A stretch of 64,000 nucleotides of DNA, taken from contig JAKLKO010000003.1 of NCBI GenBank assembly GCA_023150615.1, positions 62,001 through 126,000 of the forward strand, read 5' to 3'. Source of the stretch: Phycisphaerae bacterium. Lineage in GTDB: Bacteria; Planctomycetota; Phycisphaerae; UBA1845; UTPLA1. The notes under the pieces are model-generated. The model had not been told where the DNA came from. It saw only the letters and a program-made list of their open reading frames with translations, and did not search any database. Below are positions 1 to 7,773 of the stretch, in pieces; the first letter of the stretch is position 1; every line of letters starts with the position of its first letter. The position numbers were made by a program, and so were the translations under genes.

Positions 1-1858
1 GCTGACCGTCACCACCTGCCCGCGATTCGCCGCCGCGCAGCCGAAGCCGACCGAATCGACGACGGCCATCCCCACGCGCGACCGGATCGCCGCCGAGCAC
101 ACCTGGAACCTCGACGACCTGTTCAAGTCGGAGGCCGACTGGGAAGCGGCGTTCACACGCGCGCAGGAGATGGTGCAGAAGTGCAAGTCGATGAAGGGCA
201 TGGCCGCCAAGTCCGGCGCGGACCTGCTGGCCGTGCTGAAGCATCGCGACGAGACCTACCTTCAGGTCGATCGGCTGGCGGTGTACGCATCGCTGCGGCA
301 GGACGAAGACCTGAACAACAAGTCGAACCAGGCGCGCTTCAACCGCGCGTCGGAGCTTTACAACAAGTTCGGCGAGTCGCTGGCATGGTTCGAGCCGGAG
401 GTGCTCCAGATCCCGGCCGAGACGCTGCACTCCTGGCTGGAAAAGGACAGGTCGCTGGCCGTCTACCGCCACGCGCTGGACAACATCCAGCGCATGCGTC
501 CGCACACGCTGTCGCCGAGCGAGGAAGAGCTGCTCGCCATGTCGCGCGACATGTCCGACGGCATGCAGCGGACGTTTTCGCTGCTGTCGAACGCCGATCT
601 GAAGTTCCCGACGATCAAGAACGAGAAGGGCGAGGACCTCGAGCTGTCGTCGGCCCGCTACATGGGCCTGATCTACTCGCCGGATCGGCGCGTGCGGCGC
701 GACGCGTTCCTCGGTCTGCACCAGACCTTCGAGAAGTTCGAGAACACGATCGGCTCGCTGCTGACCTTCCAAATCAAGCGCGCCGTCTTCTACGCCCGCG
801 CTCGCAAGTACAACTCCGCCATCGAGGCGGCGCTGGACGGCGACAACGTGCCGGTGGCGGTTTATGACCACCTGATTGCGGCGGTGCACGAGGCCTTCCC
901 GCTGATGCACCGCTACATGGCGATGCGCAAGAAGCTGCTCAAGCTCGACGAACTGCATCCGTACGATCTGTACGTGCCGATGATCGCAGCGAGCCAGGAG
1001 AAGATCGAGTACGACCGGGCCGTCGAGACGATCATCGAGGCCCTCGGCGTGCTCGGGGGCGAGTACGTCGAACCGATGAAGCAGGGCTTCTCCTCGCGCT
1101 GGATCGACGTCTACGCCACGCGCGGCAAGCGCAGCGGCGCGTACTGCTCCGGCACGTACTCGGTGCACCCGTACCTGCTGCTCAACTATGAAGGCACGGC
1201 CAACGACCGCTCGACCGTCGCGCACGAGATGGGCCATGCGATGCACACGTGGTTCAGCACGCACCACCAGCCGGTCATCTACGGCGATTACAGCATCTTC
1301 TGCGCCGAGGTGGCCTCGACCGTCAACGAGGTGATCCTCAACCACCATCTCATGCAGAAGGCGACGACGAAGCAGCAGCGGCTGGAACTCGTCAACTCCC
1401 TGCTGGAAAACATCCGCACGACCGTCTTCCGACAGACGCTCTTCGCGGAGTTCGAGCGCATCACGCACAAGATGGTCGAGGAGGGCAAGCCGCTCACGCC
1501 CGACATCCTCCAGCAGATCTACCGCGACCTGAACCGCCAGTATTACGGCGAAGGCGTCGTTATGGACTCCGAATGGGATTCCGAATGCCTGCGGATCCCG
1601 CACTTCTACAGCAACTTCTACGTCTACAAGTATGCGACGAGCTACTCGGCCGCGTCGGACATCGGCCGGCGGATCATCGCCGGCGAGCCGGGCGCGCGGG
1701 ACGGACTGCTGAAGTTCCTCAAGGCCGGCAGCAGCGTGTATCCGATCGACTGCCTGAAGCTGGCGGGCGTGGACATGACAACGCCCGAGCCGGTTCGGAA
1801 CTGCATGAAGCTGTTCGGCGAAAAGCTCGACGAGATGGAGCGCCTGCTGGCGCAGTAG
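1..1858 (+). CDS. pepF: Oligoendopeptidase F-like M3 metallopeptidase (5' end outside window)
   Basis: A zinc endopeptidase that cleaves oligopeptides. The frame is open from base 2, so the start lies before the window. The first residues look like the end of an exported leader (CPRFAAAQPKP), followed by the family's usual N-terminal opening EHTWNLDDLF. The zinc site HEMGH is at 1223-1237, and the downstream FCAEVASTVNE segment carries the third ligand expected in M3 enzymes. The 562-residue stretch from the first internal ATG (170) is not the true start, because the coding match continues upstream of it. A leader on PepF would imply a periplasmic or lipoprotein form, whereas the usual bacterial enzyme is cytoplasmic; this is inferred from a partial N-terminus. 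The next gene starts 16 bases downstream on the same strand. Confidence 0.9.
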   Translation, partial: LTVTTCPRFAAAQPKPTESTTAIPTRDRIAAEHTWNLDDLFKSEADWEAAFTRAQEMVQKCKSMKGMAAKSGADLLAVLKHRDETYLQVDRLAVYASLRQDEDLNNKSNQARFNRASELYNKFGESLAWFEPEVLQIPAETLHSWLEKDRSLAVYRHALDNIQRMRPHTLSPSEEELLAMSRDMSDGMQRTFSLLSNADLKFPTIKNEKGEDLELSSARYMGLIYSPDRRVRRDAFLGLHQTFEKFENTIGSLLTFQIKRAVFYARARKYNSAIEAALDGDNVPVAVYDHLIAAVHEAFPLMHRYMAMRKKLLKLDELHPYDLYVPMIAASQEKIEYDRAVETIIEALGVLGGEYVEPMKQGFSSRWIDVYATRGKRSGAYCSGTYSVHPYLLLNYEGTANDRSTVAHEMGHAMHTWFSTHHQPVIYGDYSIFCAEVASTVNEVILNHHLMQKATTKQQRLELVNSLLENIRTTVFRQTLFAEFERITHKMVEEGKPLTPDILQQIYRDLNRQYYGEGVVMDSEWDSECLRIPHFYSNFYVYKYATSYSAASDIGRRIIAGEPGARDGLLKFLKAGSSVYPIDCLKLAGVDMTTPEPVRNCMKLFGEKLDEMERLLAQ

Positions 1859-1874
1859 TGTTTCCCGAGGTCGC

Positions 1875-4043
1875 ATGCCGCGCCGAGACGGTCCCTCCAA
1901 CCGCGCCGCCGAGACCGTGGACCGCCCCGGCGCGCCGGGCGCGACGATCGCGTTGGGGCTGCTCGTCGCGGTCGTCACCTTCGCGGCGTTCGCCCCGGCG
2001 CTGCGGCACGGCTACGTCAACTGGGACGACCCCGCCAACATCCTGCAGAACCGCCATTACCGCGGATTCTCCGCCGAGAACCTGCGCTGGATGTTCACCA
2101 CATTCCTGCTCGGGCCGTACCAGCCGCTGAGCTGGATGTCGCTCGCGCTCGACTACGTGCTCTGGGGCGATTCGCCCGCCGGACACCACTTCGGCAACGT
2201 GCTCTACCACACCCTCGCGGCGGTCGCGTTTTACCTCGCCGCGTCGCGGCTCTTCTCGCGCGCGTTCGACATGCCACGCTCGGGCGTGACCTGCCGAATC
2301 GCCGCCGCGGCGGCCGCGCTGCTCTTCGCCGCGCATCCGCTCCGCGTCGAGTCCGTCGCGTGGGTTACGGAGCGCCGCGACTGCCTCTCCGGCTTCCTCT
2401 TCGCCGTCACGATGCTGCTGTATCTTCGCGCGCTGGAGACGCAGGGCACGCGACGGTTCCTCCGAACGTGGCTCGCGATCATCGCCTTCGCGCTCTGCCT
2501 GCTCGCCAAGGCGACGGCGATGCTCACGCCCCTCGTCCTCCTGCTGATCGACGCCTGGCCCCTGAGGCGATTCCGACGCGACAGCGGCGAGCCGCCCGCC
2601 GCCATCCTGGCCGAGAAGATCCCGTTCTTCGTGCTGGCGGCGGCCGCGGCGATCATCGCGGTCTTCGGGCAGTCGATAAACGCCGGCATGCGGACGCTGG
2701 AACAGATCGACCTGTTGACCCGCGTTCAGGTCGCCGCGTACGGGACGTGCTTTTATGTCTGGAAGTCCATCGTCCCCGCCGGGCTGATCCCGCTTTACCT
2801 CATTCCCGTCGGCAACAAGCTGCACGGCTGGCAGTACGCCGCGCCGGTGATCGTCGTGATCGCGGTGTCGATCGCCGCGCTGCTCCTGCGCAGGCGGCAT
2901 CCGTGGATCGCCGTCGCGTGGTTCAGCTACCTGCTCCTGCTCGCGCCGGTCTCCGGGCTTGCGCAATCCGGACCGCAGATCGCCGCCGATCGATATTCGT
3001 ACCTGCCCGGCATGGTCTTCGGCACGGTCGCCGGCGGCGCCATGCTCGCGCTCGCGCGATCCGCCGCGCGCGGAGTCCGCTCGCCGCACGCCTGGAACGC
3101 CTCCGTTGTCGCCGCCGCCGCGGCGATCTCGCTGCTGGCGGTTCGCGCCGCCGGGCAGACCCACTTGTGGAAGGACTCGGAGACCCTCTGGCGTTACACG
3201 CTCGAGCACGATCCGACCAACGCCATTGCATACGGCAACTTGGGCGACTACTGGTTCGATCAGGGCGACTACGAACGCGCCCGCGAGTACTTCGAGGCTG
3301 CGGCCCGGTTCAATCCGACCCTCGCCGATCATCACTTCAACCTCGCGGCCGTCTACGACAAGCTCAAGCGCACGGACGACGCCGTCGCCGCCGCGCGGCG
3401 CGCGCTGGAGCTGAATCCCGACATCCCGCTCGGACACTACCAGCTCGGCTCGCAGCTCCTCATCAAACGCGACTACGAGGCGGCCGCAAATGAACTGCGC
3501 ATCGCCGTCGAGAAGAACCCCGACTACCCCGGCGCGCACATGAACCTCGGCCAGGCCCTCATCCGGCTCGGACGATTCGAGGAAGGCGACCCGCACGTTC
3601 AGCAGGCCATCCGGCTCACGCCGCGCGATCCCGAACTTTACCTCAAAGGCTCGCGCTTCTACGGCCAGATCGGGCGCGTCGCCGACGCGATCGGCCTCGC
3701 GCGGGCCGGCGTCGAGGCCGTGCCGACGAACGCGGAACTCGTGCAGCGGCTCGCGTGGCTGCTTTCGACGTCGACGCTGTACAGCGAGCGGAACGGCGCG
3801 GAGGCCCTGATGCTGGCCGACCAGCTCTGCGCCGCGACGAACTTCGCCGATCCGATGGCGCTGGCGACGCGCGCGGCCGCGCTGGCCGAGTCCGGCCGCT
3901 ACCAGGAAGCGCACGAAGTGATCCTCGATGCCATCCGCCGCTGCCCGCCCGACTTCCCGAAGGCGACGCTCCTGCGATTCGAGATGATGGAGAAGTTCTT
4001 TTCCGCCGATCCGCCCCGGCCGTTCATCGACGCCGACTACTAG
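1875..4043 (+). CDS. Membrane TPR protein, Tmtc/PMT-like glycosyltransferase-related
   Basis: A 722-residue protein. The N-terminal two thirds is hydrophobic, with about ten membrane spans beginning near residue 23. It contains the motif YVNWDDPANI near residue 48, followed by a segment where an Arg/Glu pair and ADRYSYLPG occur; this arrangement is typical of the Tmtc-like TPR membrane proteins common in planctomycetes and acidobacteria. From about residue 445 there are four to five tetratricopeptide repeats. The substrate is unknown. Related eukaryotic TMTC proteins O-mannosylate proteins, so a lipid-linked-sugar transferase role is possible but is inference. It closely follows the peptidase gene and may be co-transcribed. 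The start ATG at 1875 gives a short charged cytoplasmic N-terminus before the first span. Confidence 0.8.
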   Translation: MPRRDGPSNRAAETVDRPGAPGATIALGLLVAVVTFAAFAPALRHGYVNWDDPANILQNRHYRGFSAENLRWMFTTFLLGPYQPLSWMSLALDYVLWGDSPAGHHFGNVLYHTLAAVAFYLAASRLFSRAFDMPRSGVTCRIAAAAAALLFAAHPLRVESVAWVTERRDCLSGFLFAVTMLLYLRALETQGTRRFLRTWLAIIAFALCLLAKATAMLTPLVLLLIDAWPLRRFRRDSGEPPAAILAEKIPFFVLAAAAAIIAVFGQSINAGMRTLEQIDLLTRVQVAAYGTCFYVWKSIVPAGLIPLYLIPVGNKLHGWQYAAPVIVVIAVSIAALLLRRRHPWIAVAWFSYLLLLAPVSGLAQSGPQIAADRYSYLPGMVFGTVAGGAMLALARSAARGVRSPHAWNASVVAAAAAISLLAVRAAGQTHLWKDSETLWRYTLEHDPTNAIAYGNLGDYWFDQGDYERAREYFEAAARFNPTLADHHFNLAAVYDKLKRTDDAVAAARRALELNPDIPLGHYQLGSQLLIKRDYEAAANELRIAVEKNPDYPGAHMNLGQALIRLGRFEEGDPHVQQAIRLTPRDPELYLKGSRFYGQIGRVADAIGLARAGVEAVPTNAELVQRLAWLLSTSTLYSERNGAEALMLADQLCAATNFADPMALATRAAALAESGRYQEAHEVILDAIRRCPPDFPKATLLRFEMMEKFFSADPPRPFIDADY

Positions 4044-4117
4044 CGCGCGGCGCCGGGCGGGAACCGGCACGCGCCCGGGCATGTACCCGGATCGGCGCGG
4101 CGGTATCATCGCCCGCG

Positions 4118-4804
4118 ATGCACGTCGCCTGCGTCCACTATCGCCGAAGCGATCACGCCGGACTCGGTCGACGCCTCGCCGCACTGGCGATCGACGCCGC
4201 CGTGCTCGTTGGTGTCCTGCTCATCACGAACAGCGTGCTCGATCGCGTGAACGCCAGCCTCGATCGGCAGGCCCTCGCCCGCGTCAAGCAGCCGTTCGTA
4301 CTCGGCTGGCTGATGCTCTTCGTGCTCTACCACGTCGGACTGCGCCGCACGCACGGCGGGACGCTCGGGTATCGAGCCGCCGGCATCCGGCTCGAGTCGA
4401 TCCACGGCGGGCCGCCGCCGATCAGCGCGATCGTCAAGCGATTCGTGCTCTCGATCCTCGGTCCGGCGGCGCTGACCGCGCTGCTCGTCGCCGCGATGCT
4501 CAACCGCCCCGCGACCTCGACCCGGCCCGTGCCGCCCGGCGGCGGCATGCTCGCGGCGGGCATCGCCTTTCTTTCATTCCTTGCGGCCCTCGCGCTCTTT
4601 TCGTTCTGGCCCGTGGCGTGGGAAGCGCGCCGCCGCGCCCTGCACGACAAGTTCTCCGCCTGCTGGATGGTCCGACGCGACGCCGTTCCCATTGGCGCGG
4701 CCGCTCCGGCGCTCAAGCCGCTGATGCTCGGACCGTTCATGCTGCCCTACTGGGACGTCGAACCGCTCGAGGCGTCGACCGCCGCGCGGCGCGACGCCGG
4801 TTGA
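4118..4804 (+). CDS. RDD family membrane protein
   Basis: A 228-residue protein starting at ATG 4118. The RDD signature is visible: [16 protein letters not shown] holds the conserved Arg and Asp pair at the start of the first span, followed by a second span, the TLGYRAAGIRL segment, then two further spans and a final RRALHDKFSACWMV segment that matches the end of the domain. RDD proteins are small multi-span proteins of mostly unknown role; some behave as ion antiporters. The last 45 residues, after the domain, are Pro/Ala-rich. The gene overlaps nothing and lies 74 bases after the TPR membrane gene. An in-frame extension upstream of 4118 is open but lacks RDD similarity. Confidence 0.8.
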   Translation: MHVACVHYRRSDHAGLGRRLAALAIDAAVLVGVLLITNSVLDRVNASLDRQALARVKQPFVLGWLMLFVLYHVGLRRTHGGTLGYRAAGIRLESIHGGPPPISAIVKRFVLSILGPAALTALLVAAMLNRPATSTRPVPPGGGMLAAGIAFLSFLAALALFSFWPVAWEARRRALHDKFSACWMVRRDAVPIGAAAPALKPLMLGPFMLPYWDVEPLEASTAARRDAG

Positions 4805-4873
4805 CGTTCGCCGTCGCTCGGACGACGATGTCCGTTCGAAATCGGGCCGGATGCTGAACCCGTTGCAATCGCC

Positions 4874-6091
4874 ATGAAGGTCTTCATCGCCGATAAGTTC
4901 GAATCGAGCGGCATCGCCGACCTCCAGTCCGCCGGCTTCGAGGTCGTCTCCGAGCCGGGAAAGAAAGGCGCCGAACTTGCCGCCGCGCTGCGCACCGCCG
5001 CGGCCGAAGTCCTCGTCGTCCGTTCCACCAAGGTGACGCGCGAAATCCTCGAGGCCGCCGACGCCCTCGGCCTGATCGTCCGCGCCGGCGCGGGCGTCGA
5101 CAACATCGACGTCCCCGCCGCCAGCGAGCGCGGCATCCTCGTCGCCAACTGCCCCGGCATGAACTCCGTCGCCGTGGCCGAACTGACGCTCGCGCTGATC
5201 CTCGCCCTCGATCGACGCGTCCCCGACGCCGTACGCGACCTCCGCGCCGGCAAGTGGGACAAGGCTGAGTACGGAAAGGCCCGCGGACTCAAGGGCCGCT
5301 CGCTCGGGCTGATCGGTCTGGGACCGATCGGCCGCGCGGTTGCGCAGCGGGCCATCGCGTTCGAAATGAAGGTCGTCGCGTGGTCCCGCTCGCTCACGAC
5401 CGGCGCCGCCGCGCCGGCCGGCGTGACGGCCTGCACCGCGCCGATCGATGTCGCGCGGCAGTCGGACATCGTCAGCATCCACGTCGCATCGACGCCCGAC
5501 ACGAAGCGCTTCATCGGCAGGCCGTTCTTCGAGGCCATGCGCGAGGGCGCGTACTTCATCAACACGAGCCGCGGAGACGTCGTCGACGCCGACGCCCTCG
5601 CGTGGGCGATTCAGCATCGCCGCCTTCGCGCCGGACTCGATGTCTACGCCTCCGAGCCGCCGACCCCGACCGCCGAATTCCGCGACCCGCTCTTCGCGCT
5701 CGACGGCGTCGTCTACGGCACGCCGCACATTGCCGCATCCACCGACCAGGCCCAGTCGGCCATCGCCGCGGAGACCGTCCGCCTGGTCCGGCTGTTCCGC
5801 GATTCCGGCCGCGTCGAGAACTGCGTCAATCTCTGTCCGAGATCCAGCGCCGAGCGTATGCTCGTCGTCCGCCATCGCAATCAGCCCGGCGTCCTGGCGC
5901 ACGTGCTGTCGCACGTCAGCGGCGCGGGCATCAACGTCGAAGAGATGGAAAACGTCATCCTCGGCGACGGCCGGACGGCCATCGCCCGCATCCTGCTCGG
6001 CTCGGCGCCGACTCCCGAGACGCTGGCGACGATCCGATCGGGCTGCGCGGCGATCCTGTCGATGTCGCTTCTGCCGGTCGCGAACCGCTGA
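4874..6091 (+). CDS. serA: D-3-phosphoglycerate dehydrogenase
   Basis: Catalyses the first step of serine synthesis, oxidising 3-phosphoglycerate with NAD. The 405-residue product has the 2-hydroxyacid dehydrogenase fold: RAGAGVDNIDV near residue 75, the NAD-binding glycine motif GLIGLGPIGRAV near 150, the catalytic Arg in INTSRGDVVD, and the catalytic His in GTPHIAAST near residue 285. Residues about 329-405 form an ACT domain (NQPGVLAHVLSHVSGAGINV), so serine feedback control is likely. It lacks the longer ASB domain of the 520-residue form. It stands alone, convergent with the DAHP synthase gene 100 bases away; a weak 6-bp inverted repeat (6156-6161/6171-6176) is the only terminator-like structure between them. 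Confidence 0.92.
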   Translation: MKVFIADKFESSGIADLQSAGFEVVSEPGKKGAELAAALRTAAAEVLVVRSTKVTREILEAADALGLIVRAGAGVDNIDVPAASERGILVANCPGMNSVAVAELTLALILALDRRVPDAVRDLRAGKWDKAEYGKARGLKGRSLGLIGLGPIGRAVAQRAIAFEMKVVAWSRSLTTGAAAPAGVTACTAPIDVARQSDIVSIHVASTPDTKRFIGRPFFEAMREGAYFINTSRGDVVDADALAWAIQHRRLRAGLDVYASEPPTPTAEFRDPLFALDGVVYGTPHIAASTDQAQSAIAAETVRLVRLFRDSGRVENCVNLCPRSSAERMLVVRHRNQPGVLAHVLSHVSGAGINVEEMENVILGDGRTAIARILLGSAPTPETLATIRSGCAAILSMSLLPVANR

Positions 6092-6191
6092 CACACGACG
6101 GCCTCGCGCGGACGCGCAACGTACGAAGGGCATGCTGTCAGGAGCGGACGATTGCGGGCTGAGTGGAAACCAGCCCTGCCCGTCCGATGTG

Positions 6192-7214
6192 TCACAGCGA
6201 CCGTCCCACCGCCGCGGCGATCTTCTCCACCTCCGCGATGGTCTGGTGCAGGACCTGCGGCGTAATCGACTGCGCGCCGTCGGTCAGGGCATGCTGCGGA
6301 TCGGGATGCACCTCGATGATCAACCCATCCGCGCCCGCCGCGATGGCCGCGCGGCACATCGCGGGCACCATGTACGCGTGGCCGGTCCCCTGCGAGGGAT
6401 CGACTACGATCGGCAGGTGGCTCTCGCGCTTGATGGCGGGAATGACGCCGAGCGCGAGCGTGTTGCGCACGTAGGTCTCAAACGTGCGGATGCCGCGCTC
6501 GCAGAGGATGACCTGCTTGTTGCCCGCGTGGATGATGTACTCGGCCGCGAGCAGGAACTCCTCCAGCGTCGCACTCCAGCCGCGCTTCAGCAGCACGGGT
6601 TTGCCCGCCTCGCCGCACGCGCAGAGAAGGTTGAAGTTGTGCATGTTCCGCGTGCCGATCTGGAAAACGTCCGCGTAGCGCGCCACGACGTCGACCTGCT
6701 CGATCGACATCACCTCGGTCACGATCGCCAGGCCCGTCCGCTCGCGCGCCTCGGCGAGATACTCCAGCCCTTTTTCACCCAGGCCCTGGAACTGGTACGG
6801 ACTCGTCCGCGGCTTGAACGCCCCGCCGCGCAGCGCCACCGCGCCCGCCTCGCTCACCGCGCTCGCCACCTCCAGGATCTGCTCCCGGCTCTCGACGCTG
6901 CACGGCCCGGCGATCACCGCCACCTTCGGCCCGCCCACGACGCCGCCGCGCCGACCGCCCAGCGGGACCAGCGACGGCTCGGCCTGCACCTCCTTGCTTG
7001 CGACCTTGTACGGCGCAAGGATCGGCACGATCCGTTCCACGCCTTCGACGTTCTCAATCGCCCCCTTGTCCAGAAACCGGTCGTCGCCGATCGCCGCAAT
7101 CACGAACCGATGCGTCCCCTCGATGATGTGGTCTTTCAGCCCCATCTCGCGGATGAGCTGCGCCACGCGCTCCGCGTTCTCGCGCGTCGCTCCGTGCTGC
7201 ATCACGACGATCAT
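6192..7214 (-). CDS. aroF: 3-deoxy-7-phosphoheptulonate synthase (type I-beta DAHP synthase)
   Basis: Joins phosphoenolpyruvate and erythrose 4-phosphate, the entry step to aromatic amino acids. The 340-residue protein has the short N-terminal ferredoxin-like regulatory domain (about residues 1-70) seen in Thermotoga-type enzymes. The catalytic barrel follows, with the motifs AGPCSVESREQI, LRGGAFKPRTSPY, IGTRNMHN, LLKRGWSAT and VDPSQGTGH. No chorismate mutase domain is fused. The ATG at 7214 has GGAAGG upstream. A TAAGAT hexamer on the minus strand near 7254-7259 is a possible -10 element. Confidence 0.95.
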   Translation of the reverse strand: MIVVMQHGATRENAERVAQLIREMGLKDHIIEGTHRFVIAAIGDDRFLDKGAIENVEGVERIVPILAPYKVASKEVQAEPSLVPLGGRRGGVVGGPKVAVIAGPCSVESREQILEVASAVSEAGAVALRGGAFKPRTSPYQFQGLGEKGLEYLAEARERTGLAIVTEVMSIEQVDVVARYADVFQIGTRNMHNFNLLCACGEAGKPVLLKRGWSATLEEFLLAAEYIIHAGNKQVILCERGIRTFETYVRNTLALGVIPAIKRESHLPIVVDPSQGTGHAYMVPAMCRAAIAAGADGLIIEVHPDPQHALTDGAQSITPQVLHQTIAEVEKIAAAVGRSL

Positions 7215-7389
7215 GGAACAACGCCTTCCCGCACGGGCCGTCCGTGCCCCACTATCTTAACATCCGCATGCCCGCGTTGACGCCCCCGGCACGCTCTGGA
7301 CGAGCGGCGGGGCATTCGTTAGGCTCGTCCTGCCCGGCGCGGTCGACCGAAAACCTCGTCGCGCCGCACGTGAATGGAGAGGACCGCTT

Positions 7390-7743
7390 ATGACTCACAT
7401 CGTTACCGGTCGTTGCGTGGACTGCCGCTATACCGATTGCTGCGCCGTGTGTCCCGTGGACTGCTTCTACGAGACCACCAACCCGGCCATGCTGGTTATT
7501 GACCCTGACACCTGCATCGACTGCGGACTTTGCATTCCGGAATGTCCGATTCACGCGATCTATCCGCAGGACGAGGTCCCCGAGCCCTACCGCGAATGGA
7601 TCGACAAGAACAAGGAGCTGTTCAGCGCCGGCACGAACATCACGTCCAAGAAGGACGCGCTGCCGGGCGCGCTGTCGCTCGAGCAGATTCAGCAGAAGGA
7701 AAAGAGCATGGGCTGGGACATCAGCGAGCCGACCGGCGCTTGA
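7390..7743 (+). CDS. fdxA: 7Fe ferredoxin (FdxA type)
   Basis: A 117-residue electron carrier. The first cysteine cluster reads CVDCRYTDCCAVCPVDC and the second CIDCGLCIPECP, as in bacterial ferredoxins with one [3Fe-4S] and one [4Fe-4S] cluster. The C-terminal half (EWIDKNKEL onward) matches the long-tailed subgroup. The start is set by a strong GGAGAGG site ending eight bases before ATG 7390. It is monocistronic: the DAHP synthase gene is divergent on the left and priA is convergent on the right, ending 30 bases downstream. The redox partner cannot be deduced from the context. Confidence 0.93.
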   Translation: MTHIVTGRCVDCRYTDCCAVCPVDCFYETTNPAMLVIDPDTCIDCGLCIPECPIHAIYPQDEVPEPYREWIDKNKELFSAGTNITSKKDALPGALSLEQIQQKEKSMGWDISEPTGA

Positions 7744-7773
7744 CGGGTCCGCGACGCCGACGGTCCATTCTCA

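Noticed and set aside
1719-4184. An 820-codon minus-strand frame antisense to the TPR membrane gene
   Set aside because: Low-complexity translation with no domain; the opposite-strand gene has clear membrane and TPR features.
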